In this document: positions 34,976-43,727 of the stretch, one piece after another
Numbering within the stretch: the stretch's first letter is position 1
How the letters are laid out: each line of letters opens with the position of its first letter
Translations under genes and position numbers: made by a program
The notes under the pieces: generated by a model
Databases searched by the model: none
What the model was told of the DNA's origin: nothing
Seen by the model: the letters and a program-made list of their open reading frames with translations, nothing else
NCBI GenBank assembly: GCA_913046335.1
Contig: CAJWSU010000010.1
Span: 1-43,983 of the forward strand
DNA length: 43,983 bases
DNA from: TMED109 sp002684605
Lineage (GTDB): Bacteria; Pseudomonadota; Alphaproteobacteria; TMED109
Direction: 5' to 3'

Positions 34976-36013
34976 ATGTCTATTAAATACAGCGAAAATG
35001 GAAATGCAGCAATTATAACACTTAATAGGCCTACTAATTTAAATGCACTTAATTATGAAATGATTATTAGCATAGAAGAATGTTTAAAAAATATTAATAA
35101 AAATAAAAATATTAAATTAGTAATTTTTAAAGGAGAAGGAGATAAAGCTTTTTGTGCAGGAGGTGATGTAAAAAGCTTTTATGAAGAAAACTTAACTAAT
35201 ATTAATAAATTAAGAAAAAATTTTTTTTATAGAGAATACAAACTTAATTACTTAATAAAAAAATATAAAAAACCTATAATCTCTTTTGTAAATGGAATTT
35301 GTATGGGGGGTGGAGTAGGTATTGCGATGCATAGTAGTATAGTTGTTGTTTCTGAAAACGTTAAGTTTGCTATGCCAGAGTGCACAATTGGACTTTTTCC
35401 AGATGTTGGTTCTTCCAACTTTTTATCCAAATTAAAAAGTAACATTGGTTTATATATTGCATTAACTGGTAAAAGGTTAGTTAGTGGAGACCTAATAGAA
35501 TTAGGATTAGCTAATTATTGTGTAAGCAGGAATAACTTTAAATCTCTTGAAAAACGCTTAATTAATATTAAAAATATGAGGTCTATTCATAAAATTATTG
35601 ACGAATACTCTGAAAAGACAAATTCATCTATATTTCCTTCACTAAATAAAAATATAAATAGTATTTTTAAATACAATAAAGTTGAAAAAATTATTTCTCT
35701 ATTAGAAAGCTCTAATGAAATATGGGCTGAAGAAGCTTTTAAGGCTATGAATAAATCTTCTCCCACAAGTCTAAAAATTAGTTTGAAACAATTAAGGTTA
35801 TCTAAATATAAGTCTTTTAAAGACAATTTAATTATGGATTATAGGTTATCTCAGTCGTGTATGACAGGAGTTGATTTTTATGAAGGAGTAAGGTCTGTTT
35901 TAGTCGATAAAGATTTTAAACCTATATGGAGCCCTAATAAGGTTCAAGATGTTAGTAGTAAACTTGTTGTTTCTCACTTTAAGTCTTTAGGAAAAGGTGA
36001 TTTAGCAATATAA
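34976..36013 (+). CDS. 3-hydroxyisobutyryl-CoA hydrolase
   Basis: This crotonase-family enzyme releases 3-hydroxyisobutyrate from its CoA ester, a step that removes toxic methacrylyl-CoA in valine breakdown. The 345-residue length fits HIBCH rather than the shorter enoyl-CoA hydratases. The oxyanion-hole segments are DKAFCAGGDVKSFYEE (56-71) and NGICMGGGVGIAMHS (106-120). The catalytic acids E135 and D143 lie in MPECTIGLFPDVGSS, as in the hydrolase family. It starts 7 nt after the dehydrogenase and precedes mmsB by 17 nt. The true enoyl-CoA hydratase for this pathway is not in the window. Confidence 0.92.
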   Translation: MSIKYSENGNAAIITLNRPTNLNALNYEMIISIEECLKNINKNKNIKLVIFKGEGDKAFCAGGDVKSFYEENLTNINKLRKNFFYREYKLNYLIKKYKKPIISFVNGICMGGGVGIAMHSSIVVVSENVKFAMPECTIGLFPDVGSSNFLSKLKSNIGLYIALTGKRLVSGDLIELGLANYCVSRNNFKSLEKRLINIKNMRSIHKIIDEYSEKTNSSIFPSLNKNINSIFKYNKVEKIISLLESSNEIWAEEAFKAMNKSSPTSLKISLKQLRLSKYKSFKDNLIMDYRLSQSCMTGVDFYEGVRSVLVDKDFKPIWSPNKVQDVSSKLVVSHFKSLGKGDLAI

Positions 36014-36030
36014 TCAAGTAAGGAAATGAT

Positions 36031-36915
36031 ATGAAAATAGGTTTTATTGGACTAGGAAATATGGGAAGTGGAATGGCTTTAAATTTAGTTAAGGCTAAAC
36101 ATGATGTTCATATATACGATCTTAATAAGGATATAGTAGATGGGCTTACTAAAAAAGGATGTATTGGTTGCTCAGACATTGTTAATACGGTTAAAGACAA
36201 AGAGGTTATCATTACTATGCTGCCAGAAGGCTCGCATGTAAGAGAGGTCTATTTAGGGTCATCAGGTATTATTGAAAATAGTAATAAGAAAACTTTATTA
36301 ATAGATTGTTCTACTATTGATATTGAAAGTATTAAAACCGTTGGAATAAAAGCTAATCAATATAATATGAATATTATAGATGCTCCAGTATCAGGAGGAG
36401 TAGTAGGTGCAGATAATGGAACTTTAACTTTTATGGTTGGAGGTAATGATGAGAGTTTTAATTTAGCATTACCAATTTTAAATAATATGGGTAAAAAAGT
36501 AGTTCATGCAGGTGACTTAGGCTCAGGGTTGGCTGCAAAAATATGTAATAATATGATCCTAGGTATATCTATGATAGCTCTTAGTGAATCATTTACAATG
36601 GCAAAAAAACTAGGTTTAGATCAAAATAAATTTTTTGAAATAAGCTCTAAAGCAACAGGTATGTCTTGGGCTATGTTAAATCATTTACCTGTAGCAGATA
36701 TTATAGAAACAGCAGCAGCAAATAAAGGTTTTAAGCCAGGTTTTGCAGCAAGTATGATGGTAAAAGATTTATCTTTAGCTCAGGCATCAGCAGCATCAGT
36801 AAATTTAAATACACCTATAGGTTCTTTAGCTTTAGATATGTATAAAGATTTTGTAAAGCAAGGTAATGGAGACTTGGATTACACAGCAATTATTAAACTA
36901 ATAGAAGATAATTAA
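36031..36915 (+). CDS. mmsB: 3-hydroxyisobutyrate dehydrogenase
   Basis: MmsB oxidises 3-hydroxyisobutyrate to methylmalonate semialdehyde with NAD+. The 294-residue protein has the dinucleotide motif GLGNMG (7-12), the family segment DAPVSGGVVGADNGTLTFMVGG (split around a GG turn), and the catalytic Lys170 with Asn174 in LAAKICNNM. It is the last gene of the valine group. Its stop lies 5 nt from the convergent glutaryl-CoA dehydrogenase stop. The next step, methylmalonate semialdehyde dehydrogenase, is not in the window; the ALDH at base 1 looks like SSADH instead. Confidence 0.95.
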   Translation: MKIGFIGLGNMGSGMALNLVKAKHDVHIYDLNKDIVDGLTKKGCIGCSDIVNTVKDKEVIITMLPEGSHVREVYLGSSGIIENSNKKTLLIDCSTIDIESIKTVGIKANQYNMNIIDAPVSGGVVGADNGTLTFMVGGNDESFNLALPILNNMGKKVVHAGDLGSGLAAKICNNMILGISMIALSESFTMAKKLGLDQNKFFEISSKATGMSWAMLNHLPVADIIETAAANKGFKPGFAASMMVKDLSLAQASAASVNLNTPIGSLALDMYKDFVKQGNGDLDYTAIIKLIEDN

Positions 36916-36920
36916 TTTAA

Positions 36921-38135
36921 TTAGAATGCAGCAATACCAGTTTGGGCTCTACCTAGAATTAATGCATGAATATCATGTGTTCCTTCATAAGTATTAACAG
37001 CTTCTAGATTCATTACATGTCTAATAACATGATATTCATCACTTACACCATTCGCGCCATGCATGTCTCTTGCTATTCTTGCAATTTCTAAGGCTTTACC
37101 TGTACTGTTTCTCTTGATTAATGAGACCATATCTGGAGTTGATTTACCTTCATCTTTTAATCTGCCTACTCTTAAACTACCTTGCAATGCTAAACTAATT
37201 TCTGTTTGCATATCAGCTAATTTTTTTTGTATTAATTGATTAGCCGCTAAAGGTTTACCAAACTGCTTTCTATCTAAGGTGTATTGTAATGCTGCATGCC
37301 AGCAAAATTCAGCAGCTCCTAATGCTCCCCATGCTATACCGTATCTTGCAGAGTCAAGACATGAGAAAGGTCCTTTAAATGATTTAACATGAGGCAGTTT
37401 ATTTTCTTCAGGAATAAAAACATCTGATAAATGAATCATACCAGTAGTAGAGGCTCTTAAAGAAAACTTTCCTTTAAGGGCTGGAGTTTCTAAACCTTTA
37501 AATCCTCTTTCTACTATAAACCCTCTTAATATATTCTGTTCATCTTTAGCCCATATAATCAAAATATCAGCAATTGGAGAGTTTGTTATCCAAGTCTTTG
37601 ATCCATTTAAAATATATCCTCCTTGCGTTTCTACTGCTTTAGTTTCCATGCTTCCCGGGTCTGACCCATGATTAGGCTCTGTTAAGCCAAAAGCTCCAAC
37701 ATGTTCACCTGATGCAAGCTTTGGTAAAAAACGATTTTTTTGATCTTTAGAACCAAATGTATAAATTGGGTGCATAACTAAGCTAGATTGTACACTCATG
37801 CATGATCTGTAGCTAGAATCTACTCGTTCAATCTCTCGGGCAATTAAACCATAGGCAACATATGAGACACCTGGACAGTTATAACCTTTGATCGTTGATC
37901 CTAGTAAGCCAATTGCACCCATTTCTCTAAAAATATTTTTATCAAAACTTTCATTACGATTGTTATCAAGCACACGAGTCATTAATTTATCTTGTGCATA
38001 ATTTGCAGCAGTTTCTTTAATCATATTCTCTTCTTCTGATAGTTGGTCTTTTAAAAGAAAAATATCAGACCAAGCTGAAGCTCTAAAATCTTGTTTATTT
38101 AGTTCAGTTAACTTTTTTTCGTATGAAGAAGACAT
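36921..38135 (-). CDS. gcdH: Glutaryl-CoA dehydrogenase
   Basis: GcdH oxidises and decarboxylates glutaryl-CoA to crotonyl-CoA at the end of lysine and tryptophan breakdown, passing electrons to ETF. The 404-residue protein has an N-terminal extension before the first helix, FGLTEPNHGSDPGSM, and the catalytic Glu384 in TYEGTHDIHALILGR, whose THDIHALILGR context is specific to this branch. DCARYGIAWG-type sequence (LDSARYGIAWGALG) is also typical. AAGGAAA lies before the ATG. It is downstream of an unrecognised exported protein (12 nt). The GcdH-specific motif makes the assignment firm. Confidence 0.93.
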   Translation of the reverse strand: MSSSYEKKLTELNKQDFRASAWSDIFLLKDQLSEEENMIKETAANYAQDKLMTRVLDNNRNESFDKNIFREMGAIGLLGSTIKGYNCPGVSYVAYGLIAREIERVDSSYRSCMSVQSSLVMHPIYTFGSKDQKNRFLPKLASGEHVGAFGLTEPNHGSDPGSMETKAVETQGGYILNGSKTWITNSPIADILIIWAKDEQNILRGFIVERGFKGLETPALKGKFSLRASTTGMIHLSDVFIPEENKLPHVKSFKGPFSCLDSARYGIAWGALGAAEFCWHAALQYTLDRKQFGKPLAANQLIQKKLADMQTEISLALQGSLRVGRLKDEGKSTPDMVSLIKRNSTGKALEIARIARDMHGANGVSDEYHVIRHVMNLEAVNTYEGTHDIHALILGRAQTGIAAF

Positions 38136-38147
38136 TTAATTTCCTTA

Positions 38148-38780
38148 TTAATTAAGAGAAAATGTATTAGCAATCTCTAATACTTTTCTAATTCGTATAT
38201 GGTTTAGAGCACTAGTTCCTATATAATAATATATATCATTTATTTTTTGAAGCCTTAAAACTAAATAAAATTTAAATAGTCCTAAAGGGTAGGAACAATA
38301 TAGTTGTGAATATTTCCCTTCTTTATTAAAGCCTTCAACTAAGTCATCACAGAATAATTCAGGATTAATAGTAGCTATTTTAATAGTCTTATCAATTGAT
38401 GGGGTATCTGTAAGAGAATAATTCATTCTAGCTTCTAAAATAGGACTATCTGACCCTCTTAATAATCTTTCAACATTAATAATATTATGGATTTCTTGAC
38501 TAAGTCGATCATGCAGCCATTCATTGATAATTAATTCTTTATCTTTTATTTTATATAATTTTAGCCATGTATATTCTGAAAAAAAGCTATCTTTTGGATT
38601 AATTTTAATAACACCTGTTATAGATTCATTATAATCTAAAACTAAGGCACTTTCTTTAAAATCATACGGTATATCAAAAACTTCAATATTTTCTGCATAT
38701 GAGGAAGAAATTTTAAATATGTTTAATAAAAATATAAAGTAAATAAGGTAAATATTTATTTTAAAAAATTTTATTTTCAT
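38148..38780 (-). CDS. Exported protein of unknown function
   Basis: I do not recognise this 210-residue protein. The N-terminus is a strong Sec signal (two Lys then a Leu/Ile/Phe core, likely cut after SYA at 29). The mature protein has only two Cys (144, 162) that could pair. Residues 40-110 mix strands and helices; there is no lipobox and no later membrane segment. Its ATG overlaps the TGA of the upstream amidohydrolase by 4 nt, so it is translationally coupled to it. It runs 12 nt into the glutaryl-CoA dehydrogenase gene on the same strand. Base composition is like its neighbours. Confidence 0.7.
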   Translation of the reverse strand: MKIKFFKINIYLIYFIFLLNIFKISSSYAENIEVFDIPYDFKESALVLDYNESITGVIKINPKDSFFSEYTWLKLYKIKDKELIINEWLHDRLSQEIHNIINVERLLRGSDSPILEARMNYSLTDTPSIDKTIKIATINPELFCDDLVEGFNKEGKYSQLYCSYPLGLFKFYLVLRLQKINDIYYYIGTSALNHIRIRKVLEIANTFSLN

Positions 38781-40102
38781 TTTCTGTCAAATAATACTGG
38801 CTTACCATTGGGAGTATCTATTAATTTTCCATCTTTCATTATGACTTTTCCATTTACAATAGTCATTACTGGCCAGCCTTTTACATTCTTATTGTTATAG
38901 GGTGTCCAACCAGATTTATTGGCCATCATTTCATCAGTTATTTTAACCTTCTTATTTAGGTCGACTATAGTTAAATCTGCATCATAATTTAATTTGATTT
39001 CGCCTTTATTTAGAGCTTTATAAAGTTTGGCAGGGTTAGTGGATATTAATTCACATAATTTAAATATGCTCATTTTGCCATTATTTACATGATTTAGCAT
39101 AATTGGTAATAATGTTTGAACTCCTGGCATACCTGAAGGACTTTCAGGATATGGTTTTAGTTTTTCTTCTTTAGTATGAGGAGCATGGTCTGATCCAATT
39201 ACATCAACAACACCTTCATTGATTCCTCTCCATAACCCATCTAAATGCCTTTTTTCTCTTATAGGAGGATTCATTTGTGCAAATGTACCGAGTTCATTAT
39301 AACAATCTGGAGCATGTAAAGTTAAATGCTGTGGAGTCACTTCAACGCTAATATATTCTTTATTATTTTTAATATATTCAATCTCTTCTTCTGTTGTGAT
39401 ATGTAATATATGTACAGGTAGTTTTGATGCATTTGCAGCTTTTATAACACGCTTAGTTGCTTTTAAGCATGTTTCTTCATCTCTCCATATAGGATGATAA
39501 TTTACATCATTGTTTTCTATTACACTTTTTCTTTCTATTAATCTTGGTTCATCTTCAGCATGCACTGCAACTCTATTTTTTCTACTTTTAAGCACTTTTA
39601 ATAAAGTTTCATCATCTGCTACAAGCAGGTTTCCTGTTGAAGATCCCATAAAAATTTTTATTCCTACGCAGCCTGGAACTTTTTCTAGGTCAGGTAATGA
39701 TGATATGTTTCCTCCTGTAGCTCCCCCAAAAAAAGCATAATTTACCCACATTCTGCCTTTTGCTAATTCAAATTTATCATTTAGTAATTCTACTGTAGCA
39801 GTTGGAGGGTATGTATTAGGCATTTCAAAAATACTGGTTACACCTCCTAAAGCAGCACCTTGTGTTCCAGTATTCATATCTTCTTTATGTTCTGATCCAG
39901 GCTCTCTAAAGTGTACCTGGCTATCTATTACGCCTGGCATAATCGTTAGGTTTTTTGCATCAATAACTTCTTCTGCTTCATAATTTGTATTTGTAGTTAG
40001 TAAAGTAATTTTTTGATCTTTGATTCCTATATTTAATTTTTCTATACTTTGTCCTATTATTACATCACCATTTTTTATAAAAACATCATATTTTTCAGTC
40101 AT
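38777..40102 (-). CDS. pyrC: Dihydroorotase-like cyclic amidohydrolase
   Basis: The 441-residue protein is a class I dihydroorotase-type amidohydrolase, expected to interconvert carbamoyl-aspartate and dihydroorotate in pyrimidine synthesis. The first metal motif, normally HxH, reads SQVHFREPG, so Q62 replaces the first His beside H64 and R66. Other sites are intact: MPNT (94-97), K149 (GIKIFMGSSTGN), H181 (HAEDE), H231/H234 (VHILHITT), TPQHL and D305/H306 in GSDHAPHT. The same QVHFREPG variant occurs in annotated alphaproteobacterial dihydroorotases, as I recall. A hydantoinase- or allantoinase-like activity is the alternative. The downstream exported protein overlaps by 4 nt. Confidence 0.8.
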   Translation of the reverse strand: MTEKYDVFIKNGDVIIGQSIEKLNIGIKDQKITLLTTNTNYEAEEVIDAKNLTIMPGVIDSQVHFREPGSEHKEDMNTGTQGAALGGVTSIFEMPNTYPPTATVELLNDKFELAKGRMWVNYAFFGGATGGNISSLPDLEKVPGCVGIKIFMGSSTGNLLVADDETLLKVLKSRKNRVAVHAEDEPRLIERKSVIENNDVNYHPIWRDEETCLKATKRVIKAANASKLPVHILHITTEEEIEYIKNNKEYISVEVTPQHLTLHAPDCYNELGTFAQMNPPIREKRHLDGLWRGINEGVVDVIGSDHAPHTKEEKLKPYPESPSGMPGVQTLLPIMLNHVNNGKMSIFKLCELISTNPAKLYKALNKGEIKLNYDADLTIVDLNKKVKITDEMMANKSGWTPYNNKNVKGWPVMTIVNGKVIMKDGKLIDTPNGKPVLFDRK

Positions 40103-40180
40103 TTCAATCCTTATATGTTTTCAGAAAATTTATTATTTTAAATTCATATGCTCACATTATATATAAATAAATATTACATA

Positions 40181-42136
40181 TTAATCTACAAAATTTATAT
40201 CATTAGCTTTAACTTTATCTTTAATAAACTTTAATCTTTTTTCAGGATTTTTTCCCATTACATCATCTACAAATGTAGATGTTTGTGGTATTATATCTCT
40301 TGGCAAATTTACTCTTATTAAAATTCTATTATTTTGATCCATTGTAGTTTCTTTGAGCTGTTTTGCAGGCATCTCTCCTAAGCCTTTAAATCGGCTAATT
40401 TCAATCTTACTATTAGATTTAAAATTCTTTTTTATAATTTCATCTTTATGAGAATCATCCATAGCATAAAATGTTAAATCTTTCTGCGTTATTCTAAATA
40501 GGGGAGGTTGTGCAAGATATAAATTTCCAGCTATAACCAACTCTTTCATTTCTTGAAAAAAGAATGTTAGTAGTAAAGATGTAATGTGAGCTCCATCTAC
40601 ATCCGCATCGGTCATTATTATTATTTTTTCATATCTAAGTTTATCTAAATCAAATTTGTCTCTAGTTCCACAGTTCAGAGTTTTTGTTAAATCACTAAGT
40701 TCTTTATTTTGTTCCATTTTATCTTTAGTTGCAGAAGCAACATTAAGTATTTTTCCCCTTAGAGCTAGTATTGCTTGATTTTCTCTTTTTCTTGCCTGTT
40801 TCGCTGATCCGCCCGCAGAATCTCCTTCAACAATAAATAGCTCTGAACCCTTAGCTTCTTTTTGAGAGCAATCTGCTAGTTTTCCTGGTAAATATATTTT
40901 TTTAATTAAATTATTCTTATTTGCATCTTTTTCTTTTCTTTTACGAATTCTTTCATCAGATCTATTAATAGTTTCATTTAGTAAGTATTTTGCAATTTCT
41001 AAATTATTATTTAGCCAGACTTCAAAGTGGTCTTTTAAATAATTTTCAATAGATTTTTGTGTTTTGGGAGAGGATAGTTTTTCCTTGGTTTGTCCTTGAA
41101 ACTGTGGATTTGTAATAAATATAGATATAATACCATATGATTTACCTAATAAGTCTTCAGACGTAATTTTTTCAGATTTTTTTATATTATTTATCTCTCC
41201 AAATGACCTCATAGCTCTAGTTAAACCAACTTTAAAACCGTTTTCATGGCTTCCACCTTCTATAGTTGGAATTGTATTACAAAAACTTACTAAATTTGAT
41301 TCTAATTTTAGAGGCCAACATATAGCCCATTCTATTATTTCTTCTTTTGATTCTAAGTTTGTTTTGCCACAAAACATTTCCTCAATTAATAATGGTCCAT
41401 CCGATAATTTATTTACTAAAAAATCTTTTATTCCTTCGGGAAAGTTAAAACTTAATTTTTCTCTATTTTCAGTATTATCTGTTTCAAATTCCCAATTTAT
41501 AGTTATTCCTCTAAATAAATAAGCTTTTGATTCTGCCATTTCTCTTAGAATTTTTGGGTCAAAGATAACTTCATCTCCAAATATTTCTTTATCAGGTATA
41601 AATTCTATATAAGTTCCTTTTTTATTACTTTCTTGTATCTTTTTAATATCATATTTTGGCTTACCTTTTGAGTACTCTTGTCTCCACAAGTTTTTATCTC
41701 TATTAACTTCTATTAATAAATCTTCTGAAAGAGCGTTAACAACTGATAGTCCTACTCCATGAAGTCCGCCAGAGGTATTATAAGCTTTGGAACTAAATTT
41801 TCCACCTGAATGAAGTGTTGTGCATAAAACTTCTAAAGTAGATAATTTAGGACGTTTAGGATGTTTAGCAACTGGAATACCTCTTCCATTATCTCTAATA
41901 CATAATTTGTTATTATCTTTTAGTTTAATATATATTATTGAGGCATGACCTGCTACAGCTTCATCCATAGAATTGTCTATTATTTCTGAAGCTAGATGAT
42001 GAAGAGCTTTTTTATCAGTCCCGCCGATATACATGCCAGGTCTTTGCCTAACAGGTTCTAAACCTTCAAGAACTTCTATGTCTTTAGCTTCATAGGAGTT
42101 TTCTTGATTTGGTTTTTTGTCGAATAAATCTAACAT
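40181..42136 (-). CDS. parE: DNA topoisomerase IV subunit B
   Basis: ParE is the ATPase subunit of topoisomerase IV, which decatenates daughter chromosomes. The 651-residue protein has the GHKL ATPase site E51/N55 (ASEIIDNSMDEA) after EGLEPVRQRPGMYIGGTD, RDNGRGIP (81-88), and the Toprim motifs EGDSAGGSA, ALRGKILNV and MTDADVDGAHI. Its length and the short N-terminus before EVLEGLEPVR suit ParE rather than the longer GyrB. ParC is not in the window. It is separated from glnA by 124 nt containing the glnA terminator. Confidence 0.93.
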   Translation of the reverse strand: MLDLFDKKPNQENSYEAKDIEVLEGLEPVRQRPGMYIGGTDKKALHHLASEIIDNSMDEAVAGHASIIYIKLKDNNKLCIRDNGRGIPVAKHPKRPKLSTLEVLCTTLHSGGKFSSKAYNTSGGLHGVGLSVVNALSEDLLIEVNRDKNLWRQEYSKGKPKYDIKKIQESNKKGTYIEFIPDKEIFGDEVIFDPKILREMAESKAYLFRGITINWEFETDNTENREKLSFNFPEGIKDFLVNKLSDGPLLIEEMFCGKTNLESKEEIIEWAICWPLKLESNLVSFCNTIPTIEGGSHENGFKVGLTRAMRSFGEINNIKKSEKITSEDLLGKSYGIISIFITNPQFQGQTKEKLSSPKTQKSIENYLKDHFEVWLNNNLEIAKYLLNETINRSDERIRKRKEKDANKNNLIKKIYLPGKLADCSQKEAKGSELFIVEGDSAGGSAKQARKRENQAILALRGKILNVASATKDKMEQNKELSDLTKTLNCGTRDKFDLDKLRYEKIIIMTDADVDGAHITSLLLTFFFQEMKELVIAGNLYLAQPPLFRITQKDLTFYAMDDSHKDEIIKKNFKSNSKIEISRFKGLGEMPAKQLKETTMDQNNRILIRVNLPRDIIPQTSTFVDDVMGKNPEKRLKFIKDKVKANDINFVD

Positions 42137-42214
42137 AATTAACGTATAATTATATTATTGATAACCATCAAGTAATATATTTAGTATGTATAAAAAAGTT
42201 TGCACCTATATGTA

Positions 42215-42249
42215 GAAAAAGCTACAAGAATGGCTCTTATAGCTTTTTC
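42215..42249 (-). terminator. Intrinsic terminator downstream of glnA
   Basis: Read on the minus strand, GAAAAAGCTATAAGA (42249-42235) pairs with TCTTGTAGCTTTTTC (42229-42215) around a 5-nt loop, with one U-G wobble. The plus strand would have an A-C mismatch instead, so it favours minus-strand transcripts. The stem ends in a run of five T. It lies 12 nt after the glnA stop and would separate glnBA from parE. Confidence 0.8.
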
Positions 42250-42260
42250 TTAATACTTTG

Positions 42261-43694
42261 TTAGCAAGAATAGTACATATCAAACTCTACAGGATGTGGA
42301 GTGTAATCAACTCTATGCGCTTCTTCTTTTTTAAGTTCAATATAGGCATCTATTTGTTCATCAGTAAATACACCACCTTCAGTTAAAAATTTTCTATCTT
42401 TATCTAAAGCTGCTAGTGCCTCAGAAAGACTTGCAGCAACAGTTGGTACATTTTTTAGATCGTTAGGGGTCAAATCATAAAGGTTTTTATCCATTGGATC
42501 TCCCGGATGAATTTTATTTTTAATTCCATCCATTCCTGCCATTAGCATAGCAGAAAAAGCTAAATAAGGATTCGCAGTTGGATCTGGAAATCTCACTTCT
42601 ACTCGTTTTGCATTTTTGCTTGTAGCATAAGGTATTCTGCATGAAGCTGATCTATTTTTAGCTGAATAAGCTAACAGGACAGGGGCTTCAAAACCTGGAA
42701 CTAACCTTTTATAAGAATTGGTACTTGCATTAGTAAAAGCATTTAAAGCTTTTGCATGTTTTATAATTCCACCAATGTAAAAAAGACATGTTTCACTTAA
42801 ACCAGCATATTCATCACCAGCAAAAATTGGCTTATTATCTTTCCAAATAGATTGATGGCAATGCATTCCAGATCCATTATCATCAACTATAGGTTTTGGC
42901 ATAAAAGTAGCTGTTTTACCATAAGAGTGCGCTACCATATGCACACAATATTTATATATTTGTATCCAATCAGCTGTTGCAGTCATTGGTCCAAATTTAA
43001 AGCCTAATTCATTCTGAGATGGAGCAACTTCATGGTGATGTTTTTCCATAGGTAGTCCCATCTCCATCATTGAAGTAACCATTTCAGCTCTAATATCTGT
43101 CATAGAATCTACTGGAGCTACAGGAAAGTAACCTCCTTTTACGGCTGGTCTATGACCTACATTTCCACCATCAAAATCTGAATTAGAATTATATGGGCCT
43201 TCTTCTGAATCAATTTGGTAACCAACATTATTCATAGAGACATTCCATTTAACATCATCAAAAACAAAAAATTCAGCTTCAGGACCAAAGTAAACTGTAT
43301 CACCTATTCCTGATGCTTTTACATATTCCTCTGCTCTTATTGCTGTTGATCTAGGATCTCTATCATATCTTTTACCTGTACTTGGCTCAATAATATCACA
43401 AAACAATATTAGGCTTGGTTGTGCAGTAAATGGGTCTAATACAGCACTATCAAAGTCAGGCTTTAAAATCATATCTGATTCATTAATAGCTTTCCATCCA
43501 GCTATAGATGAACCATCAAACATTATACCTTCATTTAATACATCTTCATCCAGAGAACTTACAGTCTGAGCTGTATGTTGCCATTTACCTCTTGGGTCTG
43601 TAAACCTGAAATCTACAAACGCAATATCTTTATCAGATATCATTTTTATGATAGATTTAGCTGTATTTTTCTTTGTAGTGGTCTTATTAGCCAT
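42261..43694 (-). CDS. glnA: Type I glutamine synthetase
   Basis: GlnA makes glutamine from glutamate, ammonia and ATP. The 477-residue protein has the family landmarks FDGSSIAGW (59-67), GPEAEFFVFDD, HHHEVAPSQNE, the metal-ligand NGSGMHCHQS loop, KRLVPGFEAPV and RIPYATSKNAKRVEVRFPD. The adenylylation site Tyr406 is in NLYDL, so regulation by GlnE is likely. An unusual Lys/Thr-rich N-terminus (MANKTTTKKN) precedes the normal start of the fold. It lies 33 nt downstream of glnB, the classic glnBA order, and has its own terminator. Confidence 0.96.
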   Translation of the reverse strand: MANKTTTKKNTAKSIIKMISDKDIAFVDFRFTDPRGKWQHTAQTVSSLDEDVLNEGIMFDGSSIAGWKAINESDMILKPDFDSAVLDPFTAQPSLILFCDIIEPSTGKRYDRDPRSTAIRAEEYVKASGIGDTVYFGPEAEFFVFDDVKWNVSMNNVGYQIDSEEGPYNSNSDFDGGNVGHRPAVKGGYFPVAPVDSMTDIRAEMVTSMMEMGLPMEKHHHEVAPSQNELGFKFGPMTATADWIQIYKYCVHMVAHSYGKTATFMPKPIVDDNGSGMHCHQSIWKDNKPIFAGDEYAGLSETCLFYIGGIIKHAKALNAFTNASTNSYKRLVPGFEAPVLLAYSAKNRSASCRIPYATSKNAKRVEVRFPDPTANPYLAFSAMLMAGMDGIKNKIHPGDPMDKNLYDLTPNDLKNVPTVAASLSEALAALDKDRKFLTEGGVFTDEQIDAYIELKKEEAHRVDYTPHPVEFDMYYSC

Positions 43695-43727
43695 TTTTCT
43701 TATTCCCTATTGTTTATATATTATAAC

